A stretch of DNA of 64,000 nt from the NCBI RefSeq assembly GCF_012113595.1, contig NZ_CP050831.1, positions 3,844,001-3,908,000 on the forward strand. The letters are read 5' to 3'. The number at the start of each line of letters is the position of its first letter. Position 1 is the first letter of the stretch. This stretch comes from Bacteroides faecium (GTDB taxonomy: Bacteria; Bacteroidota; Bacteroidia; Bacteroidales; Bacteroidaceae). Both the position numbers and the translations under genes were made by a program. The notes beneath the pieces are model-generated. The model saw nothing but the letters and a program-made list of their open reading frames with translations, was not told where the DNA came from and did no database searches. Shown here in pieces: positions 1-8,805 of the stretch.

Positions 1-21
1 TTTTTATGGTTGATAAATAAA

Positions 22-1407
22 TTACTGTTGTTTGGCGTAAAGCATTACCTGATAGTTCGCTTTCAGATGGACTTTTACCGTTCTGAATTTCTTGGCAAGG
101 TATTGCGACCCACCTTGCATCAAACCCCTTGTAATATCCATTGCGACCTGCTGCCCGGCACTTTGCGCAAAGGAAATGCTCGTACCCAGCCCCGCACCGA
201 TATTCGCCATCGCTTCTTTTGCCGCTTCCTGTTCCAGTGACGAGGGGACGGAAAGCCCCTTTTGCCCGTCACTGTCGTAAACGGCAAGTTCCACCGGAAT
301 GATATTACCCGCATATTCGAGCGAGGAAACCAGTATGTCGAGCCGTTCCCCCTGCACTTTGGCACTTCCTGAAACAAGGCTGTTTTTCGGGACAATCACG
401 TTCCCCGCTTGCAGTGGTTCTAACAGCCGGAGCTTGACGGTCTGCCCGTCCATAAGTGTTTGGTCGTTATGCACACACGCCCGGATAGTATTTTTCCCCA
501 TCGAATAACCACTGCCGACCGCCGTATTAAACCCGTAATTGCGTGGCTTGCTGTATTCGGCGATAAATTCGGCGTTGCTCATAGGCTGCTGTAATCCTGA
601 AACCGTCCTGTCCGATACCGATTTTACAGGTGTGGCATTTCCACTTCCCTGAACAGGTGCGGACGGTGCGACCTGTGCAATCTGTCCCGGTTGCGGTGGT
701 ACGCTTTGCCCGTTCTGTCCGTTCATGTATTTTGCCGCCAGTTCGTAGGATTTTTCCATAAGAGCCACCTGTTCATCCATGCCGCCCGCACCGTTTTCTT
801 TCGCATCGAGCCGGGCTGTGAGTTCTTTCACCTGACGTTTCAGTTCCTCTTTTTCCTTGTCCTCTTTCGGCGTTTCGTAGAAACTGCCTAACTGTCGGTT
901 CATGTCCCGGTAAGCTGCCGCCGAAGATTGGATAGAGGAAGGGCTATTGTTAGGCGCACCCGCCCCGAAGTCTATTACATTGGTTTTCGGTTTTTCCGCC
1001 GGAGCATCATCTATCAGGGTCATTTCTTCCCCGTTCCCGTTTTCCTCTCCAAGCGAAAAGGCAAAATCCTGTAAGGAGCGCATTTTGTCCGCCTGTTTGT
1101 TCTCCATTTGCTCCTGTTCGTAGGCGGTCTTTTTATCGCTGATTATCCCGTCCCCTTTGGGTTGCGGAATATCGGCATTAAATCCGCCCACGTTTTCCAC
1201 CTTTGCTTCGTCCTTATCGGACGGTGCGAAAATCAGGTACATAGACCCCAAGAAAACCAGTCCCATAAGCGGGTAAACCAGCATCTTCTTTCGCTGCTGT
1301 ATCTGCTGCGGGGTCAGTTCTTTTTTTTCCTTTACCTGTTTTTCAGGTTCTTTCTTCCTGTCCGTTTCCGGTGCGGGAACTTCATTCTTCACTTCTTTTT
1401 CTTCCAT
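22..1407 (-). CDS. traM: Conjugative transposon protein TraM (VirB10-like position)
   Basis: A 461-residue inner-membrane-anchored protein of the mating-pair channel. Residues 1-42 are charged and cytoplasmic. One membrane segment lies at about 43-61. A long low-complexity Q/P/N-rich and coiled-coil periplasmic stretch (about 65-270, with a KEELKRQVKEL heptad run near 186-200) leads to a conserved C-terminal domain of about 190 residues. This layout (short N-terminus, one membrane segment, proline-rich linker, C-terminal beta domain) is that of TraM/VirB10-type proteins in CTnDOT elements. Its start overlaps the end of traL by 26 bp, which supports cotranslation. TraN would be next, beyond the window edge. 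Confidence 0.9.
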   Translation of the reverse strand: MEEKEVKNEVPAPETDRKKEPEKQVKEKKELTPQQIQQRKKMLVYPLMGLVFLGSMYLIFAPSDKDEAKVENVGGFNADIPQPKGDGIISDKKTAYEQEQMENKQADKMRSLQDFAFSLGEENGNGEEMTLIDDAPAEKPKTNVIDFGAGAPNNSPSSIQSSAAAYRDMNRQLGSFYETPKEDKEKEELKRQVKELTARLDAKENGAGGMDEQVALMEKSYELAAKYMNGQNGQSVPPQPGQIAQVAPSAPVQGSGNATPVKSVSDRTVSGLQQPMSNAEFIAEYSKPRNYGFNTAVGSGYSMGKNTIRACVHNDQTLMDGQTVKLRLLEPLQAGNVIVPKNSLVSGSAKVQGERLDILVSSLEYAGNIIPVELAVYDSDGQKGLSVPSSLEQEAAKEAMANIGAGLGTSISFAQSAGQQVAMDITRGLMQGGSQYLAKKFRTVKVHLKANYQVMLYAKQQ

Positions 1408-1687
1408 TGTCTGACTGATTAAAAATGTTCGTACTGTCTTTACTTTGTAACTGCAACTGCCTGATGTGTTCTATCCGTATGGTTTCGCCATCCTCTTTTC
1501 CTATCCGGTAAATGGATGATACCGTAAAGTAGATGGATAGCCCGCCGAAGAACAGAAGCATAAGCAGTATGACTGCCAGCCTTATTTCCGGTGTCATGCG
1601 CCCGCACAGGTGGCGGAGTTTTTCATCCGCCCAGTCCTGCACATGGGTAATTGCCTGATTCACCGGAGAGAGAATTTTCCGTATCAT
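1382..1687 (-). CDS. traL: Conjugative transposon protein TraL
   Basis: A 101-residue protein with one hydrophobic segment at about 37-57 and polar flanks. Its size, single membrane segment and position between traK and traM identify it as TraL of the CTnDOT-type operon. The family has no assigned biochemical activity but is part of the conserved transfer block. The 3' end overlaps traM by 26 bp, and the start is 3 bp from the traK stop, so the three genes are likely translationally coupled. Confidence 0.85.
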   Translation of the reverse strand: MIRKILSPVNQAITHVQDWADEKLRHLCGRMTPEIRLAVILLMLLFFGGLSIYFTVSSIYRIGKEDGETIRIEHIRQLQLQSKDSTNIFNQSDNGRKRSEE

Positions 1688-1690
1688 GGC

Positions 1691-2314
1691 TTACCGCTTT
1701 ATGGTGTTCAAGTCCTTGTTTTCCGTTATCTCGAAACTTTCCATCATAAAGCCGTGCGGGTTATTATCCGAGCGCACAGCGTTCAATAACCGGCAACGGG
1801 TGACAAGGCTTCTTTCCGTCACGCTGCTTTCACGGATAATCATTTGGCGGGCATAGGTAGCCACCGCATACGGGTACACATCGAAATTGCAAGAAACGCT
1901 GTCTATCTGTATGGTCTGGCTGATATTGCCCGAAATGATACGGTTGTAATATCCCTTTTCCGAGAGGTCACGGTAATAGTTAAATGCGCTCTTATCGGCG
2001 AGGAACAGCGACCGTTTGATATTGCTTTCGATAGCGTTCTTATCCGGTGACAATGTGAAAAACAGTTCGTGAAAACGCTTTACGTGTTCCCTTGCTTCGA
2101 CCGGACGGTTTTGTGTCAGGTCTTGCGAAAGCGCAAGCATCAACGACTTGCCACCGTCCAGCACATAAATCTTCTGCCGTTGCGCTTCGGCAAACGTGTA
2201 GGAGTTCCAAACGGCATAACCCGTTATCAGGGTACACATAACGACAAACACAATCCCGAAAAGCCGTATCTGTTTGAAACTGGTTTCAATGTTCTTTAAA
2301 CTTTTAAATTCCAT
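1691..2314 (-). CDS. traK: Conjugative transposon protein TraK (VirB8-like position)
   Basis: A 207-residue bitopic membrane protein: short cytoplasmic N-terminus, membrane segment at about 19-37, then a soluble domain of about 165 residues. That is the VirB8 arrangement, and TraK proteins of Bacteroides elements occupy this place. It lies between traJ and traL with 12 bp to traJ. The role as a scaffold of the conjugation channel is inferred from the family. No unusual features are seen. Confidence 0.88.
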   Translation of the reverse strand: MEFKSLKNIETSFKQIRLFGIVFVVMCTLITGYAVWNSYTFAEAQRQKIYVLDGGKSLMLALSQDLTQNRPVEAREHVKRFHELFFTLSPDKNAIESNIKRSLFLADKSAFNYYRDLSEKGYYNRIISGNISQTIQIDSVSCNFDVYPYAVATYARQMIIRESSVTERSLVTRCRLLNAVRSDNNPHGFMMESFEITENKDLNTIKR

Positions 2315-2326
2315 CTTGATTTTTAA

Positions 2327-3352
2327 TTATTGGTTACTTTTGATTAATTTACCGCCGACCCTGCCGCCAGCGTTTCCGGTTGCTGCTCCGGCTACTGCAC
2401 CCACTCCGCTACCCGTTTTGTTAGCTGCACTGTTTATATTCCGGCTCATGTTACCCATTCCGCCCGCCTGAATAATCCAGTTCGATACGGTGGGGATGGT
2501 GAAGTAACCGATGATACCGATTATCATAAATATTATATAAACTGAATTGCTGCTATCGGGTACGAAATTGGGGTCTGATAGCTCCTGAATATCCTTTTGC
2601 AACATAAGCACCTGTATTCGGGCAAGAATGGAACTGAACAGGTCTGAAACGGGCAGCCACAGGTAAACGGAAATGTACCTTGTTATCCATTGGGTCAGTG
2701 TCGCCTGAAAGCCATCATATACACTGATGGCAAAGGCTATCGGACCCAGTATGGAAAGGACAATCAAGAAAAAGGTTCGGATAGTATCTATCACAAGGGC
2801 TGCCGATTGAAAAAGCAGTTCCAACAATTCCCTGAACCAATCCCGGACGGATTGCTTGATATTGTGGGCTGCCCTATCCATGTACATACCGCCCATTGTG
2901 GCAATATCTTTGGCAGACCATCCCAATTCGTCAATCTGTTTATCAAATGCTTCATCCGAAACAAGGTAAGCCGTTTCCGGATTGCGCACCATCGCTTCAT
3001 ATTCCAGTTTGTCCTTTTGTTCCCGGTAGGCGTTCATATCGAAAGTTTGCGTTTCGAGCATATTGTTACACCCCTTGACTACTGGCGACATCACGCTGTT
3101 AATCGTACCCAGTACGAATGTGGGAAAGAACATAATACAGAAACCAATCACAAAAGGACGGAGCAAAGGGTAAACGTCTATCGGTTCGGCACTGGCGAGC
3201 GACTGCCATACTTTGGCAGCCACATAAAACAAAGCCCCCAGTCCCGCTATTCCTTTGGCTACCCCCGCCATGTTTGCGCAAAGTGGCATCATATCCGTGT
3301 ACAGACTTCGTAAAATCTGATGCAGATTATCAAATTCGATTGCTAATAACAT
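2327..3352 (-). CDS. traJ: Conjugative transposon protein TraJ (polytopic, VirB6-like)
   Basis: A 341-residue polytopic inner-membrane protein. Hydrophobic segments are visible near residues 30-50, 67-88, 180-210, 222-245 and 273-295, with a polar loop at about 100-165. The last 30 residues are Gly/Ala-rich. This fits TraJ of CTnDOT, the counterpart of VirB6 channel components. A start at 3352 gives a plausible N-terminus, and the gene lies 19 bp after traI. A polytopic channel subunit is expected to contact the VirB4-type ATPase TraG encoded upstream. Confidence 0.9.
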   Translation of the reverse strand: MLLAIEFDNLHQILRSLYTDMMPLCANMAGVAKGIAGLGALFYVAAKVWQSLASAEPIDVYPLLRPFVIGFCIMFFPTFVLGTINSVMSPVVKGCNNMLETQTFDMNAYREQKDKLEYEAMVRNPETAYLVSDEAFDKQIDELGWSAKDIATMGGMYMDRAAHNIKQSVRDWFRELLELLFQSAALVIDTIRTFFLIVLSILGPIAFAISVYDGFQATLTQWITRYISVYLWLPVSDLFSSILARIQVLMLQKDIQELSDPNFVPDSSNSVYIIFMIIGIIGYFTIPTVSNWIIQAGGMGNMSRNINSAANKTGSGVGAVAGAATGNAGGRVGGKLIKSNQ

Positions 3353-3371
3353 ATCTTTGATTTATTTGAAG

Positions 3372-4001
3372 TTACCAGTAACGTTCATCCGCCGAACCAT
3401 AAAGAGCCATTACCCGGTCGGTGTCCTTTTTCTTTTTCGCCCGCAGGTAGGAAACGGAAATATTCTTGCGGGTATAGTAACTCACCAAATCCCGGTAGTT
3501 CCTGATGGAGTTATACGTCCGGTCGATAACGTCCATCCGTTCTTTATCCGACATGGAAAGCCCGTTGATGTTCACCACGCTTTTCATTTCTTCCAGCACA
3601 TCGGAACTTTCCTGCAACAGTTGGGTATATCCGTAGGCGATGGCTGAAAGTTCGTCCGGCGTATAGTTTTCATCCGAAAGCATCTTCTGAAAACTGTTCA
3701 CGTAGATGTCGGAAATCTCACCGATAAGCAGGATAGACTTTTGTACTTTCCGGGCATCTTTGACAAGGTTATGCACTGATTTAAGCATGTCGTAGTATTC
3801 CTTACCCTGTTGATAAATCTTTACCGTTTCCTGAAAATTCTTTATCATATTCTGTGCGGTCGAAGAAGTCTGAATGATGTTCTTTGACGCATTGATAATC
3901 CCTTGTGCCAAATTGCCGGGGTCACTCACCACCCACTGTGCGTTTACCTTTCCGGCAAACAGGCTGCATACTACGAGCAGCATTATAATCTTTGTTTTCA
4001 T
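3372..4001 (-). CDS. traI: Conjugal transfer protein TraI (DUF4141-type)
   Basis: A 209-residue secreted protein. It has a clear signal peptide (hydrophobic at about 5-16, cleavage near residue 21 after ...GKVNA) and a helical, coiled-coil-rich mature part. In CTnDOT-like operons this position, between the DUF3876-type lipoprotein or traG and traJ, holds TraI, a periplasmic protein of the mating-pair apparatus resembling VirB5/TrbJ in size and helical content. The family assignment rests on order, size and signal peptide; the DUF number is recalled, not searched. It is unrelated to the relaxase called TraI in F plasmids. Confidence 0.82.
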   Translation of the reverse strand: MKTKIIMLLVVCSLFAGKVNAQWVVSDPGNLAQGIINASKNIIQTSSTAQNMIKNFQETVKIYQQGKEYYDMLKSVHNLVKDARKVQKSILLIGEISDIYVNSFQKMLSDENYTPDELSAIAYGYTQLLQESSDVLEEMKSVVNINGLSMSDKERMDVIDRTYNSIRNYRDLVSYYTRKNISVSYLRAKKKKDTDRVMALYGSADERYW

Positions 4002-4005
4002 ACGC

Positions 4006-4362
4006 TTACTTCTTTATTGGTTGGTTACTCCGTTTGTATTCTCCGCCGGGTGAAAGCAGAATCCGGTCATTCTCTTTGTCATAAGTCAGCAGGACGGACA
4101 ACCCCGTTTCGATGAACAGGTTTCCGTCTTGTTCTGAAATCTGATAGGTTTCCGTTTGGATAGTTCCCCGGTAGGTCTTTCGATAGGTCGTTACCCGGTA
4201 ATGCCCGTTTTCCTCAAAGAGAGAGAACGCAGGACGTTTTTTCACGCTTTCCCAGTCACCACACATCGCCCTAAGACGGTCGGTGTTTGTTTCCTTACAG
4301 GAAGAAAGCCCCAATAACAAAGTGCATAACAGCACCGGAAACAGGAATTTTAAATGTTTCAT
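4006..4362 (-). CDS. Conjugation-operon lipoprotein, DUF3876-like
   Basis: A 118-residue predicted lipoprotein: hydrophobic leader at 8-20 followed by a lipobox with Cys at about residue 22 (LSSC). The small mature domain is rich in beta-prone stretches (HYRVTTYRKTYRG, QTETYQISEQ). It sits within the tra operon, 4 bp before traI and 28 bp after traG, where Bacteroidales ICEs often carry a DUF3876 protein. It may sit in the outer membrane as part of the channel or have a surface-exclusion role; that function is inferred from location only. Confidence 0.75.
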   Translation of the reverse strand: MKHLKFLFPVLLCTLLLGLSSCKETNTDRLRAMCGDWESVKKRPAFSLFEENGHYRVTTYRKTYRGTIQTETYQISEQDGNLFIETGLSVLLTYDKENDRILLSPGGEYKRSNQPIKK

Positions 4363-4390
4363 ACTGAATGATTTTTAAATTGTTAATTGA

Positions 4391-6895
4391 TTATTTTTCG
4401 GGATTGCGCTTGCTGAAAGCAAGCCGTTTGATAGCAAGTTCGAGATTACCGCCCAACTTTTCGGACAAGGCGAATAGTTCCATCTTTTCCGTTTCTTCGG
4501 TGGTGTATGTAAAATATTCTTCCAAACTCACTTCTGTGGCATATACGGCTGACTGTGTACCGCCTAAGCCTATCCAAACTTCCTTGTATTTTCTACCCGG
4601 ATGATTGGCAAGGTTGATGGAAAGCACCTGTGAACGCTCTTTATCGGTCAGTCCCAAAAGGTTCTGTATGCTATCGAATTTATTAAGGTATTTCCTTTGG
4701 TCGAGCAGTATCTTACAATCAGAATTGTTTATAATACTCTCTTTTACAATGGGCGAGGAAATAATATCTTCGACCTCTTGCGTAACTACAATCGCTTCGC
4801 CGAAATACTTTCTAACTGTTTTATAGAGGTACTTAATATAGTCCGCCATGTTCGCCGATGCAATCGCTTTCCACGCTTCTTCTATCAATATTAATTTCCT
4901 GATACCCTTTAGTTTACGCATTTTGGAAATAAATACTTCCATGATGATAATCGTAGTAATCGGGAATAAAATTTTGTGGTCTTTGATATTATCCAACTCA
5001 AAGACAATGAAGCGTTTATGTAGCAAATCAAGCTCCTTGTCGGAGTTCAGCAGGTAATCATATTCACCCCCTTTGTAGTAAGGTTCTAATACATTCAGGA
5101 AATTGTCTATATCGAAATCCTTTTCCCGGACGTTCTTTTCTTGCAGGTGTTCCCGGTAATCGGTTTTCACATACTCGTAGAACGTATTGAAGCAGGGAGT
5201 AACCGAACTATCCTTAGTAATCAGTTCGATATAGGAACTTACGGCGTTTGATAAAGCCACTTCTTCCGCCCGTGTGGGTGCTTCATCGTCCCTTTTCCAC
5301 AGGGTCAGGATAAGCGTTTTGATACTCTCTTTCTTTTCAATATCGAATACCCCATCTTCCACATAGAAAGGATTAAACGCTATCGGGTTTTCAGTGGTAT
5401 AGGTAAAGTAAATCCCATCTTCCCCGTGCGTTTTCCTATTTATCATTTCACATAGACCTAAATAACTGTTTCCGGTATCAACCAGCAGGACGTGCGCATT
5501 TTGTTCGTAATATTGGCGCACCATGTGATTGGTGAAAAATGATTTACCGCTACCACTCGGCCCAAGTATAAACTTGTTGCGATTGGTAATGATACCTTTT
5601 TTCATGGGCAGGTCTGAAATATCAATGTGCAACGGCTTTCCCGTGACCCTATCCACCATCTTGATACCAAAGGGGGAAAGCGAACTTTTGTAGTTCGTTT
5701 CTTCGGTGAACAGGCAAAGAGCCTGTTCGATGAATGTATAGAAACTTTCTTCCGCCGGGAAATCCGCCTGATTGCCGGGTATTCCCGCCCAAAACAGGGT
5801 CGGCGTGTCGGTGGTGTTATGGCGTGGCTTGCACTCCATAAGTGCGAGCTGTGATCCCACATCATTTTTAATGTGCTTTAATTCGTCCCGGTCGTCACTC
5901 CAAGCCATGATATTACAATGACATCGCACGGAGATAAGCCCCTGTGAATGTGCTTCATTCAAATATTCCTCAATCCAAGACTTATTTATTTGATTGGCAC
6001 GGCTGTATTTGGAAAGGGAGTGCATATTGCGAGCCATCTTTTCAAACTGTTTCAGGTTCTCTGTATGGTCGTCAATGAAGATGTACTGGTTATATATATG
6101 GTTACAGGAAAGCAACACGCCCACCGGAGAAGCAAAAGATAACCTGCAATCGCTCCGGTCGGTGGATAGCTTTTCATAGCGGGTATCAGTTCCCACCTTG
6201 CCCGGCATATCTTCCGCATCCGAAAGGGTATGCAGGCAAAGGATATTGTCGCCAATCTTCATTTCGTCAGCACCCAGTGAAATATCTTTCAATGTGGTGG
6301 TGTACGTTTGCGAGAGTGAAAAGTATTTCTCCACGATACCCGCCGTTTCCCTTGTTCCGGTGATTTCGTCCGAGTTCAGGCGGGTAAGGGTAATGAAACC
6401 GCTATCGTTCATAATGCTTTCAAACTGCCCCACCGCTTCGAGGAACTTTGTAACCGTTTCCTTGTCCTTTATCTCTTTGGGGACAAGGAAGCCCCGGCAA
6501 AGGGTGGAAAAATTACTCTGCATCCGGCTGCGTTCCTTTGTCGTTTTCGTCAGGAACAGGTAGCAGGTATGATTTAAGAACGGTCGTTCATTGAAATGCC
6601 GTTCAAAGGAACGGGAAAGGAAACTCAAATCAGCCTTTTGGATGTCAGGCGCATAGTTTTCTTTGATGAACCAGTCCTGTTTGTGTACGATGCTGTAATC
6701 AGGCAGCACCTTTACCGCCTTGTTCCAAGCGGAATGTATCGCTTCGTATTCGGCTGCCGTGACGGTGAACAGTTCGGGCAGTTCCACCCGGAACGCCACC
6801 GTTATGTCGGCATCTTTGGAAACGATACAGCCGTTTTCCACCGTGAACAGTGGAAACTTGTTTTCCAGCGTAGTAGCTTTTAATATATTTCTCAT
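4391..6895 (-). CDS. traG: Conjugation ATPase TraG (VirB4 family)
   Basis: An 834-residue VirB4-type ATPase that powers assembly and function of the conjugation channel at the inner membrane. The N-terminal half is the family's partner-binding domain. The P-loop GPSGSGKS lies at about 444-451, and a Walker B-like hydrophobic stretch followed by EEAW at about 663-675. A TQEVEDI motif after the ATPase core is typical of VirB4/TraG of Bacteroides. Length is normal for the family. The start overlaps the traF stop by 4 bp (ATGA-type coupling). The name TraG here follows CTnDOT use and is not the VirD4 coupling protein, which is MobC in this element. Confidence 0.95.
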   Translation of the reverse strand: MRNILKATTLENKFPLFTVENGCIVSKDADITVAFRVELPELFTVTAAEYEAIHSAWNKAVKVLPDYSIVHKQDWFIKENYAPDIQKADLSFLSRSFERHFNERPFLNHTCYLFLTKTTKERSRMQSNFSTLCRGFLVPKEIKDKETVTKFLEAVGQFESIMNDSGFITLTRLNSDEITGTRETAGIVEKYFSLSQTYTTTLKDISLGADEMKIGDNILCLHTLSDAEDMPGKVGTDTRYEKLSTDRSDCRLSFASPVGVLLSCNHIYNQYIFIDDHTENLKQFEKMARNMHSLSKYSRANQINKSWIEEYLNEAHSQGLISVRCHCNIMAWSDDRDELKHIKNDVGSQLALMECKPRHNTTDTPTLFWAGIPGNQADFPAEESFYTFIEQALCLFTEETNYKSSLSPFGIKMVDRVTGKPLHIDISDLPMKKGIITNRNKFILGPSGSGKSFFTNHMVRQYYEQNAHVLLVDTGNSYLGLCEMINRKTHGEDGIYFTYTTENPIAFNPFYVEDGVFDIEKKESIKTLILTLWKRDDEAPTRAEEVALSNAVSSYIELITKDSSVTPCFNTFYEYVKTDYREHLQEKNVREKDFDIDNFLNVLEPYYKGGEYDYLLNSDKELDLLHKRFIVFELDNIKDHKILFPITTIIIMEVFISKMRKLKGIRKLILIEEAWKAIASANMADYIKYLYKTVRKYFGEAIVVTQEVEDIISSPIVKESIINNSDCKILLDQRKYLNKFDSIQNLLGLTDKERSQVLSINLANHPGRKYKEVWIGLGGTQSAVYATEVSLEEYFTYTTEETEKMELFALSEKLGGNLELAIKRLAFSKRNPEK

Positions 6896-7218
6896 TTCGA
6901 TGCTTGTTTTAAATGGAATAATCGGGATATGGCTTTTCGGTTGATGATATGGAAAGGGTGGCTTTTGCGTGCGGACAATTTCATTAACCCGTGTGTCCCG
7001 TACTTTTCATTTAACCGGAATGTGAGCCATACAAGCAGCGTTGCCGAAGTAACGCCGAAGATGATACACACCCACTGGTTAATGCCTACCATGTACATGA
7101 TGATGAAAAGCACGAACAGGGCTAACAGCCCGCCCGCAAAAATGAAAAGATATTGACTTTTCAACCCTTTAAACTCAACTGGCTTGCCTATCCCCCTGTT
7201 AATCGGATAGTCTGCCAT
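6892..7218 (-). CDS. traF: Conjugal transfer protein TraF (DUF4133, VirB3-like)
   Basis: A 108-residue inner-membrane protein starting at MADYPINRG (ATG at 7216-7218). The longer reading frame to 7293 would overlap traE and has no family support. Two adjacent membrane segments at about 25-45 and 48-68 are followed by a basic tail, as in VirB3. VirB3-like proteins work with the VirB4 ATPase, and here the gene overlaps traG by 4 bp. DUF4133 membership is from recalled family features. Confidence 0.88.
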   Translation of the reverse strand: MADYPINRGIGKPVEFKGLKSQYLFIFAGGLLALFVLFIIMYMVGINQWVCIIFGVTSATLLVWLTFRLNEKYGTHGLMKLSARKSHPFHIINRKAISRLFHLKQASK

Positions 7219-7229
7219 AGTCCATTTCT

Positions 7230-7526
7230 TTAGAGGAAGAATGAACGTAGGATAGTGGCAGCGACAATCAAAAAGATACAAGCACCAAACCAAGAAGCCG
7301 CCGTTTTACTGGTGTCAGGGTCGCCCGAAGAGAATTTTCCGTACACTTTTACGCCCCCGATAAGCCCAACCACTGCACCGATGGCGTAAATTAACTTTGT
7401 TGCCGGGTCGAAATAGCTCGTTACCATGTTGGTAGCTTCTGTAATACCCGCCATGCCGTTGCCCTGTGCGAACGTGGCGGATGCAGCCAATAGAGCGACT
7501 GCCGAAAAGAGAACTTTCTTTTTCAT
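7230..7526 (-). CDS. traE: Conjugal transfer protein TraE (DUF4134, VirB2-like pilin)
   Basis: A 98-residue protein with a signal peptide (cleavage near residue 20 after ...ATFA) and two membrane segments at about 43-63 and 77-96 separated by a short polar loop. This is the architecture of VirB2-type pilins and of TraE of CTnDOT. It is followed after 11 bp by traF (VirB3-like) and then traG (VirB4-like), the standard B2-B3-B4 order. It is expected to be the pilus or channel subunit. Confidence 0.88.
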   Translation of the reverse strand: MKKKVLFSAVALLAASATFAQGNGMAGITEATNMVTSYFDPATKLIYAIGAVVGLIGGVKVYGKFSSGDPDTSKTAASWFGACIFLIVAATILRSFFL

Positions 7527-7690
7527 TATAAATACATTGATTTTTAAATTGCCGGACGGTTGGATAGTCCGCCCGACGAAGTGATTAATAATTGAATTTT
7601 TGTGGTTGCGGGGAGTATTCCCCGTTGATGCAAAGGTTTGTCCTAACCGTAATCTCTTTGTTTCATCATCTTATTATTTAAAGTTTACCA
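7527..7690 (-). promoter_or_regulatory. Leader region of the traE-traM operon
   Basis: A 164-bp gap between traD and traE, the largest within the tra operon. It holds a hairpin (CGGGGA-GTAT-TCCCCG, about 7609-7624), a second GC-rich inverted repeat (CGGAC/GTCCG around 7553-7571) and, on the minus strand, a -7-like ACCTTTGC near 7628-7635. Next to the hairpin is a 21-bp motif shared with the region downstream of topB (21814-21835). An internal promoter or a regulatory leader for traE onward is likely. No exact -33 element was found. Confidence 0.45.
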
Positions 7691-8380
7691 TTAAAGAAAA
7701 TCGTTCATGTCAAAATCTGCCATTTCATTACTTCCGGCAACCGGGACGGTGGCGGGCACGGGTATCTCATGCTTTTGTAAAAGTTCCGCCACCCGTGACC
7801 TGCCCCCGTTTATCTGCTCCACCAGCGAATGAAACAGGTTTGTTTCCGTCCGGCAGATGGTTTGAACGGCTTGCCGTTCCTCTGTGTCGGACGCTTGTTT
7901 TATCTGAATGACCTGAACCATTTGCCCCAGCTCACCCAGCGTGATACCCTGTGCCATTTCCGGCTCACCGTCACCCATGTAGCAGGCGATTTCTTCCGCT
8001 TCGATTTCATTCGGCAAAACGTCCGTTTCTTCCGCTTCAAATTCCATTTCAAATTCAGTATCAATCGCTTGCGCAGCAGGTGTTTCAGTTACCGTTTCAT
8101 CGCTTTGCGGGACAAATATAGAAGCATTATCAACCCCTTTTGAAAGGTGTCCTAAGATGTCCCCGTTTGTCCTCATTTGTCCCATCCGGTAACGGCTTGC
8201 ACCTACAAGACAATCACCGTTTCCGGCTTTCACGGTCGGTTTGCTTTTGGGCTGCTCCGGCTGCTTTTTTCCACCCGTGAACCATGTTCCCAAGCTATCC
8301 CTGTATCGCCATAAGAGAACGGCGTAATACAGGAGTGTTCCGATAATAAACCATTTCAACATATCAGAACGGCTTTTCAA
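7691..8380 (-). CDS. traD: TraD-like conjugation protein with N-terminal membrane segment
   Basis: A 229-residue protein with one membrane segment at about 8-24, a basic/proline linker and an acidic central part (many Glu at about 107-150). Its position between the DUF3408 gene and traE corresponds to TraC/TraD of CTnDOT; the symbol is by position. Residues about 66-80 (GQMRTNGDILGHLSK) are encoded by a stretch whose DNA is duplicated, with an in-frame stop, in the intergenic region at 9913-9990. Its start overlaps the upstream gene by 17 bp. Function beyond membership of the transfer operon is unknown. Confidence 0.7.
   Translation of the reverse strand: MKSRSDMLKWFIIGTLLYYAVLLWRYRDSLGTWFTGGKKQPEQPKSKPTVKAGNGDCLVGASRYRMGQMRTNGDILGHLSKGVDNASIFVPQSDETVTETPAAQAIDTEFEMEFEAEETDVLPNEIEAEEIACYMGDGEPEMAQGITLGELGQMVQVIQIKQASDTEERQAVQTICRTETNLFHSLVEQINGGRSRVAELLQKHEIPVPATVPVAGSNEMADFDMNDFL
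8149..8185 (-). repeat. GGACAAAT-type ICE repeat, copy 1 (within traD-like gene)
   Basis: GGACAAATGAGGACAAACGG on the minus strand, within coding sequence. About 75 bp here (8109-8185) are recognisably duplicated at 9913-9990, including the flanking CAACCCC and GGGACAAATA words. Confidence 0.75.
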
Positions 8381-8801
8381 ATTTGCTTTCGTACAGTTCG
8401 TTTATCTCGTCCTGAAACTGGTCGAAATGCCGGAGCAGGATATTTTCTACATAGCTGCTCACGGTTGCCTTGCGTCCGCCGATAACGGTTACTATCTTCA
8501 TTAGCTTTTCGTGTGTGGTACGGCTGACATATAACGGTTGTCGGTCGGTCAAGTCCACCCGCCCGAAATAGATTTCCCGGTAGTCGCCCGGAGTGTTCTT
8601 TTTCCGGCGGGCAGGTTCTTTCACCGCCTTTTCTTCCTTTGGTTCTGCCTTGATTTCTTCCTTATTCACAGTTTCCGGCTTATCCGGTGTTTCTACTGTT
8701 ACCGATGGTGTTTCCTGTTTTTTCACGGGCAAACCCTGTGAAATAATCTCTTTCATAAAATCCTCGTCAATTTGCGGTTTCCCGCCGCTTTGCTTTGCCA
8801 T
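8364..8801 (-). CDS. traB: TraB-like DUF3408 protein
   Basis: A 145-residue cytoplasmic protein. The first 70 residues are charged and low-complexity (Lys/Glu/Pro). The last 75 hold a compact domain (RTTHEKLMKIVTVIGGRKAT...VENILLRHFDQF) that looks like a ribbon-helix-helix-type DNA-binding fold. This is the DUF3408 family found directly after the ParA-like TraA in Bacteroidales conjugative elements. A ParA ATPase followed by a small DNA-binding protein suggests a partition-like or transfer-DNA positioning pair; that role is inferred. Confidence 0.8.
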   Translation of the reverse strand: MAKQSGGKPQIDEDFMKEIISQGLPVKKQETPSVTVETPDKPETVNKEEIKAEPKEEKAVKEPARRKKNTPGDYREIYFGRVDLTDRQPLYVSRTTHEKLMKIVTVIGGRKATVSSYVENILLRHFDQFQDEINELYESKFEKPF

Positions 8802-8805
8802 ATCG

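Noticed and set aside
2690..3313. 207-codon open frame antisense to traJ
   Set aside because: Composition is that of a complement of a hydrophobic protein and no family resembles it; traJ is well supported.
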